From assembly GCF_022829285.1 (NCBI RefSeq), contig NZ_JAKSYI010000141.1:186001-250000 (forward strand): a DNA stretch of 64,000 nucleotides, read 5' to 3'. The position numbers and the translations under genes are program-made. The notes beneath the pieces were generated by a model, which did no database searches, was not told the origin of the DNA, and saw only the letters and a list, made by a program, of their open reading frames with translations. Origin of the DNA: Methylobacterium sp. J-078 (lineage in GTDB: Bacteria > Pseudomonadota > Alphaproteobacteria > Rhizobiales > Beijerinckiaceae). Positions 17,052 through 25,656 of this stretch are shown here, piece after piece (the first letter of the stretch is position 1; each line of letters begins with the position of its first letter).

Positions 17052-19805
17052 ATGTCACAGCGTCCCGCCCGATCGGTCCCGAAGACCGGTGCCGCACCGT
17101 CGGATTACACCACCAGCGCGGCCATTCTCGACACGGCCGGCGCCACGCCGATGATGGCGCAGTACATCGAGATCAAGGCCGCCAACACCGACTGCCTGCT
17201 CTTCTACCGGATGGGCGACTTCTACGAGTTGTTCTTCGAGGACGCCGAGATCGCCTCCCGGGCGCTCGGCATCGTGTTGACGAAGCGCGGCAAGCACGGC
17301 GGCGCCGACATCCCGATGTGCGGCGTCCCCGTGGAGCGGGCCGACGATTACCTCAGCCGCCTCATCGCGCTCGGCCATCGCGTGGCCGTCTGCGCCCAGA
17401 CGGAGGACCCGGCCGAGGCCAAGAAGCGCGGCCCGAAATCCGTGGTCCGGCGCGAGGTGGTCCGCCTCGTCACGCCCGGCACCATCACGGAGGACCGCCT
17501 CCTCGATCCGGCTCGCGCCAACGTGCTGCTGGCGCTCGGCCGGCGCAAGGCCGGCGAGTCCGCGTCCGTCTACGGGCTGGCGGCCCTCGACATTTCCACG
17601 GGCCGCTTCTCCCTCAGCGAGGTCCCGGCGGCCGAGCTCGCCTCGGCCATCGCCCGCCACGAGCCCCGCGAGATCGTGCTCTCGGAGGCGATCCACACCG
17701 ATCCGGCCCTCGCCCGCCTCTGGCGCGAGATCCCGGCGCCGGTGACGCCGCTGCCGCAGGCCGAACTCGAGCCGGCTTCCGCCGAGCGGCGCCTGAAGGA
17801 ACAATTCGGCGTCTCCACCCTGGAGGGCTTCGGCCAGTTCGGACGGGCCGAACTCGCCGCCGCCGGGGCCGCGCTCCTCTACATCGAGCGCACGCAGATC
17901 GGCGCGCGCCCGACGCTCTCCCCGCCGACGCGGGAATCGGCCGGGGCGACGCTGGCCATCGATGCGTCCACCCGCGCCAACCTCGAACTGACCCGCACCC
18001 TGTCCGGCGAGCGCCGGGGCAGCCTCCTCGACGCCATCGACCGGACGGTCTCGGCGAGCGGCGCGCGCCTTCTGGCCGAGCACCTCGCGGGTCCGCTCAC
18101 CGATCTCGCGGCGATCCGGCACCGCCATGCGGCGGTGGAGTTCCTGGCCGAGAACGGTCCGGCCCGCGCGGCGATCCGCGAGAACCTTGCTCGGGCGCCG
18201 GACCTCGCCCGCGCGCTCGCGCGCCTCGGTCTCGGGCGCGGCGGCCCGCGCGACCTCGCCGCGCTCCGTGACGGCCTCGATGCCGCCCGGGCGCTCGCCG
18301 CGCATTGCGCCGCTCTCGACGGTCTGCCGGAAGACCTCGCGGCCCTCGCGAAGCGCCTCGCCACCGTCGATGCCGGGCTCGTCGGCGAGTTGCACGCGGC
18401 CCTCGCCGACGACCTCCCCCTGAAGCGCCAGGATGGCGGCTTCGTCCGGGCCGGCTACCAGCCCGAGATCGACGAGAGCCGGCTGCTCGGCCAGGATTCC
18501 CGCAAGGTCATCGCCGCCCTGCAGGCGCGCTACGCCGAGGAAACCGGCTGTCGCACGTTGCGGATCAAGCACAACAACATGCTGGGCTACTACATCGAGG
18601 TGCCGCAGGGGGTGGGCGAGGCCTGCCTGAAGGGCGTGATGCGCGAGACCTTCATCCATCGCCAGACCATGGTCGATGCGATGCGCTTCACCAGTGTCGA
18701 ACTCGGCCAGCTGGAGAGCCGGATCTCCGGTGCCTCGGACCGGGCGCTGGCCCTCGAATCAGCGGTGTTCGACGCGCTCGCCGCGCGCATCCTGGGTCAG
18801 GCCCCGGCCATCGCCGAGGTGGCCGAGGCCCTCGCGGCCCTCGACGTGGCCGCTTCGCACGCCGAACTCGCCGTCGAGCGCGACTGGCGCCGGCCCGTGG
18901 TCGAGGAGGGCTTCGCCTTCGTGGTGGAGGGCGGGCGCCACCCGGTGGTGGAGGCCGCCCTCCGGCAATCGGGGGCGCCCTTCATCGCCAACGATTGCGA
19001 CCTCTCGGGCGATGCGCGTGGGCGCATCCGCCTGATCACCGGTCCGAACATGGGCGGCAAGTCGACCTTCCTGCGCCAGAACGCGCTGATCGCCGTGCTG
19101 GCGCAGATCGGCGCTTTCGTGCCGGCCGCCCGCGCCCGCCTCGGTCTCGTCGACCGCCTGTTCTCCCGAGTCGGCGCCGCCGACGATCTCGCGCGCGGAC
19201 AATCCACCTTCATGGTCGAGATGGTGGAGACCGCCGCGATCCTGAACCAGGCCACCCGGCGCTCCCTCGTGATCCTCGACGAGATCGGGCGCGGCACCGC
19301 CACCTTCGACGGTCTCTCGATCGCCTGGGCCTGCCTCGAGCACCTGCACGAGCAGAACGGCTGCCGCGCGCTCTTCGCCACCCACTTCCACGAGTTGACC
19401 GCCCTCGGGGCTCGCCTCTCGCACCTCGACAACGCCACCCTGCGGGTGACCGAGCACAAGGGCCAGGTGGTGTTCCTGCACGAGGTGGTGGCGGGTGTGG
19501 CCGAGCGCTCCTATGGCCTCCAGGTCGCGCGCCTCGCCGGCCTGCCCGCGGGCGTGATCGCCCGCGCCGGTGCGATCCTGAAGCACCTCGAGAAGGCGGA
19601 GCGCGACCGGCCGGGCAAGCCGCGCATCGACGACCTGCCGCTCTTCGCGAATCTCAGCCCCCCGCCGATGCCGGAGCCGGCGGCCGAGGCGCCCGACGAT
19701 TCGCTGCGGCGCGCCCTCGACGCGATCGACCCCGACGCGCTGACCCCGCGCGAGGCCCTGGAGGCATTGTACCGGTTGAAGGCCGAGGCCGGCACGGGGC
19801 ACTGA
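17052..19805 (+). CDS. mutS: DNA mismatch repair protein MutS
   Basis: 917 aa mismatch sensor. Domain I near the N-terminus carries the mismatch-reading YRMGDFYELFFEDA (Phe-x-Glu type: FYE). Connector, lever and clamp domains follow, then the ABC-type ATPase with Walker A GPNMGGKST at about 664-672, QSTFMVEMVETAAIL, Walker B LVILDEIGRGTATFDGLSIAW, and ATHFHELTAL. A C-terminal tail (EALEALYRLK) matches the MutS tetramerisation helix. The start at 17052 is chosen because the frame before it (from 16962) overlaps the terminator of the preceding gene. Confidence 0.97.
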   Translation: MSQRPARSVPKTGAAPSDYTTSAAILDTAGATPMMAQYIEIKAANTDCLLFYRMGDFYELFFEDAEIASRALGIVLTKRGKHGGADIPMCGVPVERADDYLSRLIALGHRVAVCAQTEDPAEAKKRGPKSVVRREVVRLVTPGTITEDRLLDPARANVLLALGRRKAGESASVYGLAALDISTGRFSLSEVPAAELASAIARHEPREIVLSEAIHTDPALARLWREIPAPVTPLPQAELEPASAERRLKEQFGVSTLEGFGQFGRAELAAAGAALLYIERTQIGARPTLSPPTRESAGATLAIDASTRANLELTRTLSGERRGSLLDAIDRTVSASGARLLAEHLAGPLTDLAAIRHRHAAVEFLAENGPARAAIRENLARAPDLARALARLGLGRGGPRDLAALRDGLDAARALAAHCAALDGLPEDLAALAKRLATVDAGLVGELHAALADDLPLKRQDGGFVRAGYQPEIDESRLLGQDSRKVIAALQARYAEETGCRTLRIKHNNMLGYYIEVPQGVGEACLKGVMRETFIHRQTMVDAMRFTSVELGQLESRISGASDRALALESAVFDALAARILGQAPAIAEVAEALAALDVAASHAELAVERDWRRPVVEEGFAFVVEGGRHPVVEAALRQSGAPFIANDCDLSGDARGRIRLITGPNMGGKSTFLRQNALIAVLAQIGAFVPAARARLGLVDRLFSRVGAADDLARGQSTFMVEMVETAAILNQATRRSLVILDEIGRGTATFDGLSIAWACLEHLHEQNGCRALFATHFHELTALGARLSHLDNATLRVTEHKGQVVFLHEVVAGVAERSYGLQVARLAGLPAGVIARAGAILKHLEKAERDRPGKPRIDDLPLFANLSPPPMPEPAAEAPDDSLRRALDAIDPDALTPREALEALYRLKAEAGTGH

Positions 19806-19827
19806 CGCGCCGCGTGACGCGGAGCGG

Positions 19828-20355
19828 TCAGCCCCGCAGGGTGAGGCGGCCGCCGTTCATGCTGAACTCGCTCAGACGCTTCAGGAACGACATGCCCAGG
19901 AGGCTCGTCGACAGGCGGCCCCGGGGCATCACCATGCCGTCGACCCCCTGGACCACGATGTTGCCGACCCGCATTGACGGAATCCGCACGCGCGCGGCGT
20001 AGACCGTGCCGTTGGCCGTCTGCACCGGCATCCGGAACTCGCTCTCGCTCACGCGCAGCCCGCTGGCCTCGGCATCCTCGTAAGTGAAGGCGCAGGTGGT
20101 CGCCCCCGTATCCACCAGCATGCGGATGCGGCGCCCGTCGATCATCGCGTCGGTGGCGAAGTGGCCCTGCCGGTCGGCGAACAGGGTCTCGGTGTTGGGC
20201 TGGAAGGCGACCCTGGTGGGGCGTTCGTCCAATGCGGGCTTGGCCACCGCCGCAGGCGGAGCCCGTTCGAATCGGTCTACGAGGCCGACGGCCCAGAGCG
20301 CCGCCATCCCGGTCACACCGAGCGCCCAGAAGATTGGTCGGGTCATCGATCCCAC
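19828..20355 (-). CDS. Membrane-anchored retropepsin-like aspartic protease (clan AA)
   Basis: 175 aa with an N-terminal membrane anchor (about residues 7-26) and a periplasmic single-lobe aspartic protease domain: catalytic Asp in MLVDTGATTCAFT (residues about 78-90) and the second conserved region SLLGMSFLKRLSEFSMNGGRLTLR. This is the layout of the TIGR02281 family, thought to act as a dimer; substrates are unknown. Two starts are possible, 20355 (MGSM) or the ATG three codons later at 20346. It converges with mutS. Confidence 0.85.
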   Translation of the reverse strand: MGSMTRPIFWALGVTGMAALWAVGLVDRFERAPPAAVAKPALDERPTRVAFQPNTETLFADRQGHFATDAMIDGRRIRMLVDTGATTCAFTYEDAEASGLRVSESEFRMPVQTANGTVYAARVRIPSMRVGNIVVQGVDGMVMPRGRLSTSLLGMSFLKRLSEFSMNGGRLTLRG

Positions 20356-20584
20356 CTGCCTGCGAGGCTTCGAGCCTTAGGCCGGCGACGGTGAATGAAA
20401 CGTCGGCAACCCCTCAGGTTCCGGTCGCGCGGCGCCCGCGACCCACCGGGAGGGTTTCGGAAGTTCTAAGTGCCGCGATCGCAATCGACACGATGGTACC
20501 TGCGGGTCGGTTCCTGCGCGTCCGCGGGTGAGCCGAGCACAGGCCTCTCCACTGACCGTGCCGGATGACTTCGCGGCGAATCGG

Positions 20585-20613
20585 TTGCACTCGCGGGCAC
20601 TTGGCGGTATAGG
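20585..20613 (+). promoter_or_regulatory. Predicted sigma-70-like promoter for rplY
   Basis: TTGCAC (20585-20590), exactly 17 bp, then TATAGG (20608-20613). Transcription would begin near 20620, giving a leader of about 130 nt before the rplY ATG at 20751. Confidence 0.6.
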
Positions 20614-20686
20614 CCGCGCCAGCGCCCGCCAGACACCCTTGGAGGCACGGGCGCTTTCGGGATCGGGGCTTCGAGGATCGAGGTCT

Positions 20687-20718
20687 GGCCGTCCGTTTCG
20701 GGCGGCCTTTCGCGTTTT
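20687..20718 (+). terminator. Terminator-like hairpin in the rplY leader
   Basis: Stem GGCCGTCCG / CGGGCGGCC (one G-U pair) with a TTT loop, followed by TTTCGCGTTTT. It sits inside the predicted rplY leader, so it may be an attenuator; alternatively it ends transcripts from upstream. Confidence 0.5.
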
Positions 20719-20750
20719 CCCGGAATGTTCATCTTTCAAAGGATCACGCC

Positions 20751-21443
20751 ATGAGCGCAGTCAAGACGCTTGAGGCCGTGGCACGCGACCGGGTCGGCAA
20801 GGGGGCCGCCCGGGCCGTTCGTCGCCAGGGTCACGTTCCCGCCGTCATCTACGGAGGCGGCCAGGCCCCGCAATCCATCGCGGTCGACCTCATCCGCATC
20901 CGCACGCTGATCTACGCCGGTGGCTTCAAGACCACCCTGTTCGAGATCAACGCCGGCGGCAAGAAGACCCGCGCGATCCCGCGCGACTTCCACCTCGATC
21001 CGGTGACGGGCGTGCCGATCCACGTCGACTTCCTGCGCGTCGTCGCCGGCCAGTCGATCACGGTCGAGGTGCCGGTGCACTTCCTGAACGAGGACGCGGC
21101 CCCCGGCATCAAGCAGAAGGGCGGCACCCTCAACGTCGTCTCGCACACGCTGGCCCTCGAAGTCGCGCCCGACGCGATTCCGGACGCCATCGAGATCGAC
21201 CTCACCGGTCGCGAGATCGGCGATGCCATCCACATCACCGATGTGAAGCTGCCGGCGAACGCCACCTTCACGGGTGAGCCCGACGCCACCATCGCCAACA
21301 TCGTGCCGCCGACCGTGCTCGGCGCCGAGGTCGAGGCCGAGGAGGCCGCGATCGCCGAGGCGCAGTCCGCCGAGGCCGCCGAGGAGAAGGCCGAGGAAGA
21401 GGCTGCCGACGAGGCTGCCGAGGACGAGAAGAAGGAGGATTGA
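20751..21443 (+). CDS. rplY: 50S ribosomal protein L25 (general stress protein Ctc type)
   Basis: 230 aa, the long two-domain form. Residues 1-95 are the 5S rRNA-binding L25 domain (RDRVGKGAARAVRRQGHVPAVIYGGGQ), residues 96-190 the TL5/Ctc C-terminal beta domain (DFLRVVAGQSITVEVPVHFLNEDAAPGIKQKGG). The last 40 residues are a low-complexity acidic Glu/Ala tail ending EDEKKED. It heads the usual rplY-pth-ychF order. The RBS is AAAGGA before ATG. A hairpin-plus-T-run in its leader hints at attenuation. Confidence 0.95.
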   Translation: MSAVKTLEAVARDRVGKGAARAVRRQGHVPAVIYGGGQAPQSIAVDLIRIRTLIYAGGFKTTLFEINAGGKKTRAIPRDFHLDPVTGVPIHVDFLRVVAGQSITVEVPVHFLNEDAAPGIKQKGGTLNVVSHTLALEVAPDAIPDAIEIDLTGREIGDAIHITDVKLPANATFTGEPDATIANIVPPTVLGAEVEAEEAAIAEAQSAEAAEEKAEEEAADEAAEDEKKED

Positions 21444-21480
21444 GACCGGGGCGCAAGCCCTGTCTCACGCCATCCCTGCG

Positions 21481-21508
21481 GATGCCCCGGCCACCCGGCC
21501 GGGGCATC
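21481..21508 (+). terminator. Hairpin after rplY
   Basis: 12-bp perfect stem GATGCCCCGGCC / GGCCGGGGCATC with loop ACCC, followed by TCCGTTTC. A moderate intrinsic terminator between rplY and pth. Confidence 0.65.
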
Positions 21509-21569
21509 TCCGTTTCGGGGGGTGCTCGCGCACTCCCGCTGTGAAGTCCCGTCAGGATCGATTCGCGCC

Positions 21570-22178
21570 ATGCGCCTGATCGTCGGCCTGGGCAATCCCG
21601 GCCCCCGTTACGCCCGGAACCGCCACAACATCGGCTTCCTGGCCCTCGATGAGATCGCGCGCCTGCACCGCGCCGGGCCGTGGCGGCGCAAGTTCCAGGG
21701 CGAGATCGCCGAGGTGGCCCTCGGGCCCGAACGGGCGATCCTCCTGAAGCCGCAGACCTTCATGAACGAGTCCGGCCGCGCCGTTCAGGAGGCGCAGCGC
21801 TTCTACAAGATCGCGCTGGCGGACGTGATCGTGCTGCACGACGAACTCGACCTCGCCCCCGCCAAGCTGCGGGTGAAGGCGGGGGGCGGCAATGCCGGCC
21901 ACAACGGCCTGCGCTCGATCACGGCCCAGTGCGGCAACGACTACCGCCGCGTCCGCCTCGGCATCGGGCATCCGGGCGACAAGGCGCTCGTCCACGCCTA
22001 CGTGCTGAACGATTTCGGCAAGGGCGAGGAGGCCTGGGTCGACGACCTCTGCCGGGGGATCGCCGACCACGCGCCGCTGCTGGCGGCGGGCGAGGATGCG
22101 AGCTTCCAGAACAAGGTCCATCTCGCCATGGCGGGGCGGGGCTGGGACGACGTCAAGCAGGTCAACGCCCGCGATTGA
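21570..22178 (+). CDS. pth: Peptidyl-tRNA hydrolase
   Basis: 202 aa enzyme that frees tRNA from stalled peptidyl-tRNA. Conserved residues: Asn9 in VGLGNPG, catalytic His19 in RNRHNIGF, PQTFMNESGRAVQ, the HDELDLAPAKLRVKAGGGNAGHNGLRSI block and RLGIGHPG. The start at 21570 is chosen because the protein there begins MRLIVGLGNPG, the family norm; the open frame begins earlier at 21522 without resemblance. It precedes ychF as in most alphaproteobacteria. Confidence 0.96.
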   Translation: MRLIVGLGNPGPRYARNRHNIGFLALDEIARLHRAGPWRRKFQGEIAEVALGPERAILLKPQTFMNESGRAVQEAQRFYKIALADVIVLHDELDLAPAKLRVKAGGGNAGHNGLRSITAQCGNDYRRVRLGIGHPGDKALVHAYVLNDFGKGEEAWVDDLCRGIADHAPLLAAGEDASFQNKVHLAMAGRGWDDVKQVNARD

Positions 22179-22246
22179 CCGCGGCGGCGACATCGGATTT
22201 TTGCGCGGGCAGGCGTCCAGCGGACCCGCGAACGGACAGGTGACCC

Positions 22247-23344
22247 ATGGGCTTCAAATGCGGCATCGTCGGCCTGCCGAACGTCGGCAAGTCGACCCTC
22301 TTCAACGCGCTGACGCAGACGGCGGCCGCCCAGGCGGCGAACTATCCGTTCTGCACCATCGAGCCGAATGTCGGCGAGGTGGCGGTGCCGGACCCACGCC
22401 TCGACGACCTGGCGAAGATCGCCGCCTCGAAGGAGATCATCCCGACCCGGCTCACCTTCGTGGACATCGCGGGCCTCGTGCGCGGCGCCTCGAAGGGTGA
22501 GGGCCTCGGCAACCAGTTCCTCGCCAACATCCGCGAAGTGGACGCCATCGCCCACGTGGTGCGCTGCTTCACCGACGGCGACGTGACCCATGTGGAGGGC
22601 AAGGTCGACCCGGCCGCCGACATCGAGACCATCGAGACCGAGCTGATGCTGGCCGACCTCGACAGCCTGGAAAAGCGCGTGATCGCCCTGGAGAAGAAGG
22701 CCAAGGGCGCCGACAAGGAGGCCAAGGACATCCTCGACCTCGTGAACCGTGCGCTGCCGCTCCTGCGCGAGGGCAAGCCCGCCCGCCTCGTGCAGCGCAA
22801 ACCCGAGGAGGAGCGCCTGTTCCAGAGCCTCGGCCTGATGACGGCCAAACCCGTCCTCTACGTCTGCAACGTCGACGAGGGTGATGCCGACAAGGGCAAT
22901 GCCTACTCGGACGCGGTGATGGCCCGGGCCAAGGCGGAAGGCGCCAAGGCGGTGGTGGTCTCGGCCAAGATCGAGAGCGAGATCGCCGTGATGCCGGTGG
23001 CCGACCAGGGCGATTTCCTGGAGGCGGTGGGCCTGGTCGAGCCGGGCCTGAACCGGGTCATCCGGGCCGGCTACGAACTCCTCGGCCTCATCACCTACTT
23101 CACGGTCGGTCCGAAGGAGGCCCGCGCCTGGACCATCGAGAAGGGCACGCGGGCCCCCGCCGCGGCCGGGGTGATCCACACGGATTTCGAGAAGGGCTTC
23201 ATCCGCGCCGAGACCATCGCGTTCGCCGATTACACCACCCTGAAGGGCGAGAGCGGCGCCAAGGAAGCCGGCAAGTTCCGCCTTGAGGGCAAGGAATACG
23301 TCGTGCAGGACGGCGACGTGCTGCATTTCCGCTTCGCCAACTGA
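22247..23344 (+). CDS. ychF: Ribosome-associated ATPase/GTPase YchF (OBG family)
   Basis: 365 aa, the standard length. P-loop GLPNVGKST at residues 9-17, switch II-like DIAGLVRGASKGEGLGNQFLANIREVDAI, ATP-specifying NVDE in place of NKxD (VCNVDEGDA), a coiled-coil insert rich in Glu/Lys (about 135-165), and a C-terminal TGS domain with TYFTVGPKEARAW and VQDGDVLHFRF. Binds ribosomes and acts in stress and translation control. Confidence 0.96.
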   Translation: MGFKCGIVGLPNVGKSTLFNALTQTAAAQAANYPFCTIEPNVGEVAVPDPRLDDLAKIAASKEIIPTRLTFVDIAGLVRGASKGEGLGNQFLANIREVDAIAHVVRCFTDGDVTHVEGKVDPAADIETIETELMLADLDSLEKRVIALEKKAKGADKEAKDILDLVNRALPLLREGKPARLVQRKPEEERLFQSLGLMTAKPVLYVCNVDEGDADKGNAYSDAVMARAKAEGAKAVVVSAKIESEIAVMPVADQGDFLEAVGLVEPGLNRVIRAGYELLGLITYFTVGPKEARAWTIEKGTRAPAAAGVIHTDFEKGFIRAETIAFADYTTLKGESGAKEAGKFRLEGKEYVVQDGDVLHFRFAN

Positions 23345-23435
23345 CCCGAAAGACCCGACGCCGACCGGCCGGTGCCCTCGACGGCGCCGGTTTCGCGCCG
23401 GGCTGGCCGCCGACCTTCCTGCAAAAAGGACCCGT

Positions 23436-24431
23436 ATGACCGGCATCGCGTTCGAGGACTTCACGCCTGGCTCGGTGATCGAGGGAGGTCCCCTGACGGT
23501 CACGGAAGCGGCGATCGTGGCCTTCGCGGCCGAGTTCGATCCGCAGCCGTTCCATCTCGACGCCGAGGCCGCCAAGGCGACCTTCGTCGGGCAGTTGATC
23601 GGCTCCGGCTGGCAGACCGCCGGCTTCGGCATGCGGCTCCTCCAGGAACACGTCTTTCGAGGCGGCACCTCGATGGGCTCGCCCGGCATCACCGAACTGC
23701 GCTGGTTGCGCCCCGTCCTGCCCGGAGACGCCCTGCGCATCGCGGTGAAGGTCGAGAGCTGCCGGGCCTCGAACACCAAGCCGGATCGCGGCTTCGTCGC
23801 CTTCGCCATGACGGTGCTGAACGGCGCGGGCGAGCGGGTGATGACCCAGGATTTCAGCGTGATGTTTCCCCGGCGCGGGACCGAACCCCTGCCGCCGCGC
23901 GCCGTGACCCTGGCCGAGCCCGAAGCCCTGGTGGAGCCGGACGACGCCGAGGCGCTGCACTTCCTCGAATCCGCGCCGCTCGGCACCGCGCGGGATCTCG
24001 GCCGGCATCACTTCACGCCCGAGGCAGTGATCGCCTATGCGCGGGCCTACGACCCGCAGGCCTTCCACGTCGACCCGGAGGCCGCCCGGCGGACGCATTT
24101 CGGCGGCCTCTGCGCCTCCGGCTGGCACACCGCCGCCGCCTGGATGAAGCGCCTGCACATCACCCGTGAGCGCGACATCGCCTTCACGGCGCGGACCGGC
24201 CCGGTGCCGCAACTCGGCCCCTCGCCGGGCTTTCGCGACATGCGCTGGCTCGCCCCGGTCTACGCGGGCGACACCATCCGCTACACCTGCACCCTGGTGG
24301 ACAAGCGCGCCGCCGCCTCGCGCCCGGGCTGGGGCCTCGCCACCCACGAGAATGTCGGCGTCAATCAGCGCGGCGAGACGGTTTTCCGCTTCACCGGCTC
24401 GGTGTTCTGGCAGTGGGCTCGCGAGGCCTGA
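23436..24431 (+). CDS. Tandem MaoC-like hot-dog hydratase/dehydratase
   Basis: 331 aa made of two MaoC-type hot-dog domains. Domain 1 (about 1-155) has the hydratase-2 pair in FAAEFDPQPFHLD followed by LIGSGWQTAGFGMRLL; domain 2 (about 175-331) repeats it as YARAYDPQAFHVDPEAA and LCASGWHTAAAWM. Both halves keep the Asp and His of the catalytic motif, which argues for an enoyl-CoA or hydroxyacyl-CoA hydratase, but the substrate cannot be set. In methylotrophs double-MaoC proteins include mesaconyl-CoA hydratase of the ethylmalonyl-CoA pathway; the sequence here does not obviously match that enzyme. RBS AAAAAGGA. It converges with mtnA, 3 bp apart. Confidence 0.8.
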   Translation: MTGIAFEDFTPGSVIEGGPLTVTEAAIVAFAAEFDPQPFHLDAEAAKATFVGQLIGSGWQTAGFGMRLLQEHVFRGGTSMGSPGITELRWLRPVLPGDALRIAVKVESCRASNTKPDRGFVAFAMTVLNGAGERVMTQDFSVMFPRRGTEPLPPRAVTLAEPEALVEPDDAEALHFLESAPLGTARDLGRHHFTPEAVIAYARAYDPQAFHVDPEAARRTHFGGLCASGWHTAAAWMKRLHITRERDIAFTARTGPVPQLGPSPGFRDMRWLAPVYAGDTIRYTCTLVDKRAAASRPGWGLATHENVGVNQRGETVFRFTGSVFWQWAREA

Positions 24432-24434
24432 GCC

Positions 24435-25532
24435 TCACGCGGCCTTGCGCCGCTCCGGGTAGAGCGACAGCAGGCCCTCCGCATCGGCGCTGGCGACGCC
24501 GCGCTCGGTGATGATGCCGGTCACGAGCCGGGCCGGGGTCACGTCGAAGGCCGGATTCGCCACCGGGCTTCCCGGCGAGACGACTTCGATCGTGGCAAAG
24601 CCCCCGTCGGCGAGGCGGCCGGTGAGGTGGGTCACCTCGCGCCCGTCGCGCTCCTCGATCGGGATCTCGGCGACGCCGTCGTCCAGCGTCCAGTCGATCG
24701 TCGAGAAGGGCAGGGCGGCGTAGAACGGAACCCGGTTGTCGGAGGCCGCCAGCGCCTTCAGGTAGGTGCCGATCTTGTTGCAGACGTCGCCCGAGGCCGT
24801 GGTGCGGTCCGAGCCGACGATGCAGACGTCGATGGCGCCGTGCTGCATGAGGTGGCCGCCGGCATTGTCGGCGATCACGGTGTGAGGCACGCCGTGGGCG
24901 TTGAGTTCGAAGGCGGTCAGGGCCGCGCCCTGGTTGCGGGGGCGCGTCTCGTCCACGAAGACGTGGACCGGCACGCCGGCATCGTGCGCCACGTAGATCG
25001 GCGCCAGGGCCGTGCCCCAATCCACCGTGGCGAGCCAGCCGGCGTTGCAGTGGGTCAGCACGTTGATCGGCCGGCCCTTGGCGCGGTGCAGGTCGCTCAG
25101 GATTCGGGCGCCGTGCACGCCGATGGCGTGGCAGCTCTCCACGTCCTCCTCGGCGATCCGGCCGGCCTCCGCGTAGGCGAAGGTGGCCCGCTCGGCCTCC
25201 GGGACCGTGCGGAGCTTCGCGGCCACCCGGTCGAGGGCCCAGCGCAGGTTGATCGCGGTGGGGCGCGTGGCCGCCAGCGTCGCCACGGCCCGGTCGAGCC
25301 CGGCCTCGGAGGCATCCGCGCGCAGGCCGAGGGCGAGGCCGTAGGCCGCCGTGACGCCGATCAGCGGCGCCCCGCGCACCACCATGGTGCGGATCGCCAA
25401 AGCCGCGTCGTCGAGGCTCGCGAGGGTCCTCAATTCGAAGGCGAAGGGCAGGCGGGTCTGGTCGATGACCGCGACGGAGGCCCCGTCGCCGGCGGGCAAG
25501 ATGGTGCGGTAGGGCTTGCCGTCGATCTTCAT
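24435..25532 (-). CDS. mtnA: 5-methylthioribose-1-phosphate isomerase
   Basis: 365 aa member of the eIF2B-related isomerases, converting MTR-1-P to methylthioribulose-1-P in methylthioadenosine salvage. Landmarks: MVVRGAPLIGVTAAYGLAL, LTHCNAGWLAT with the catalytic Cys, VDETRPRNQGAALTAFEL, and the catalytic Asp in IVGSDRTTASGDVCNKIGTY, plus the C-terminal NPAFDVTPARLVTGIITERG. No other Mtn gene is in the window, so the fate of the product (classic salvage or a shunt toward isoprenoids) is open. Confidence 0.95.
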   Translation of the reverse strand: MKIDGKPYRTILPAGDGASVAVIDQTRLPFAFELRTLASLDDAALAIRTMVVRGAPLIGVTAAYGLALGLRADASEAGLDRAVATLAATRPTAINLRWALDRVAAKLRTVPEAERATFAYAEAGRIAEEDVESCHAIGVHGARILSDLHRAKGRPINVLTHCNAGWLATVDWGTALAPIYVAHDAGVPVHVFVDETRPRNQGAALTAFELNAHGVPHTVIADNAGGHLMQHGAIDVCIVGSDRTTASGDVCNKIGTYLKALAASDNRVPFYAALPFSTIDWTLDDGVAEIPIEERDGREVTHLTGRLADGGFATIEVVSPGSPVANPAFDVTPARLVTGIITERGVASADAEGLLSLYPERRKAA

Positions 25533-25656
25533 GCCGCGCGTCCGGATGCTCGTGGGTTCGAGGCCGAAAGCCTCGTTGTCAAACCCGCCTTTACGTCAGA
25601 ACGCCTTCGGGAGGCCAGCCTCCGCGTGGGCCTGCATCCGATCGGACCGGCTTTCC

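Larger units (their letters stand above)
20356..20750. other. 395-bp intergenic region before rplY
   Basis: No gene is recognised. The left part would carry the protease promoter (minus strand). The right 170 bp hold a good sigma-70-like promoter at 20585-20613, a roughly 130-nt leader and a hairpin with a following T-rich stretch at 20687-20718 in front of rplY. Confidence 0.65.

Noticed and set aside
25555..25580. GGTTCGAGGCC, which resembles a tRNA T-loop
   Set aside because: No acceptor stem, anticodon stem or D-arm around it; it is part of a short CGAGGC/GCCTCG hairpin between serA and mtnA.
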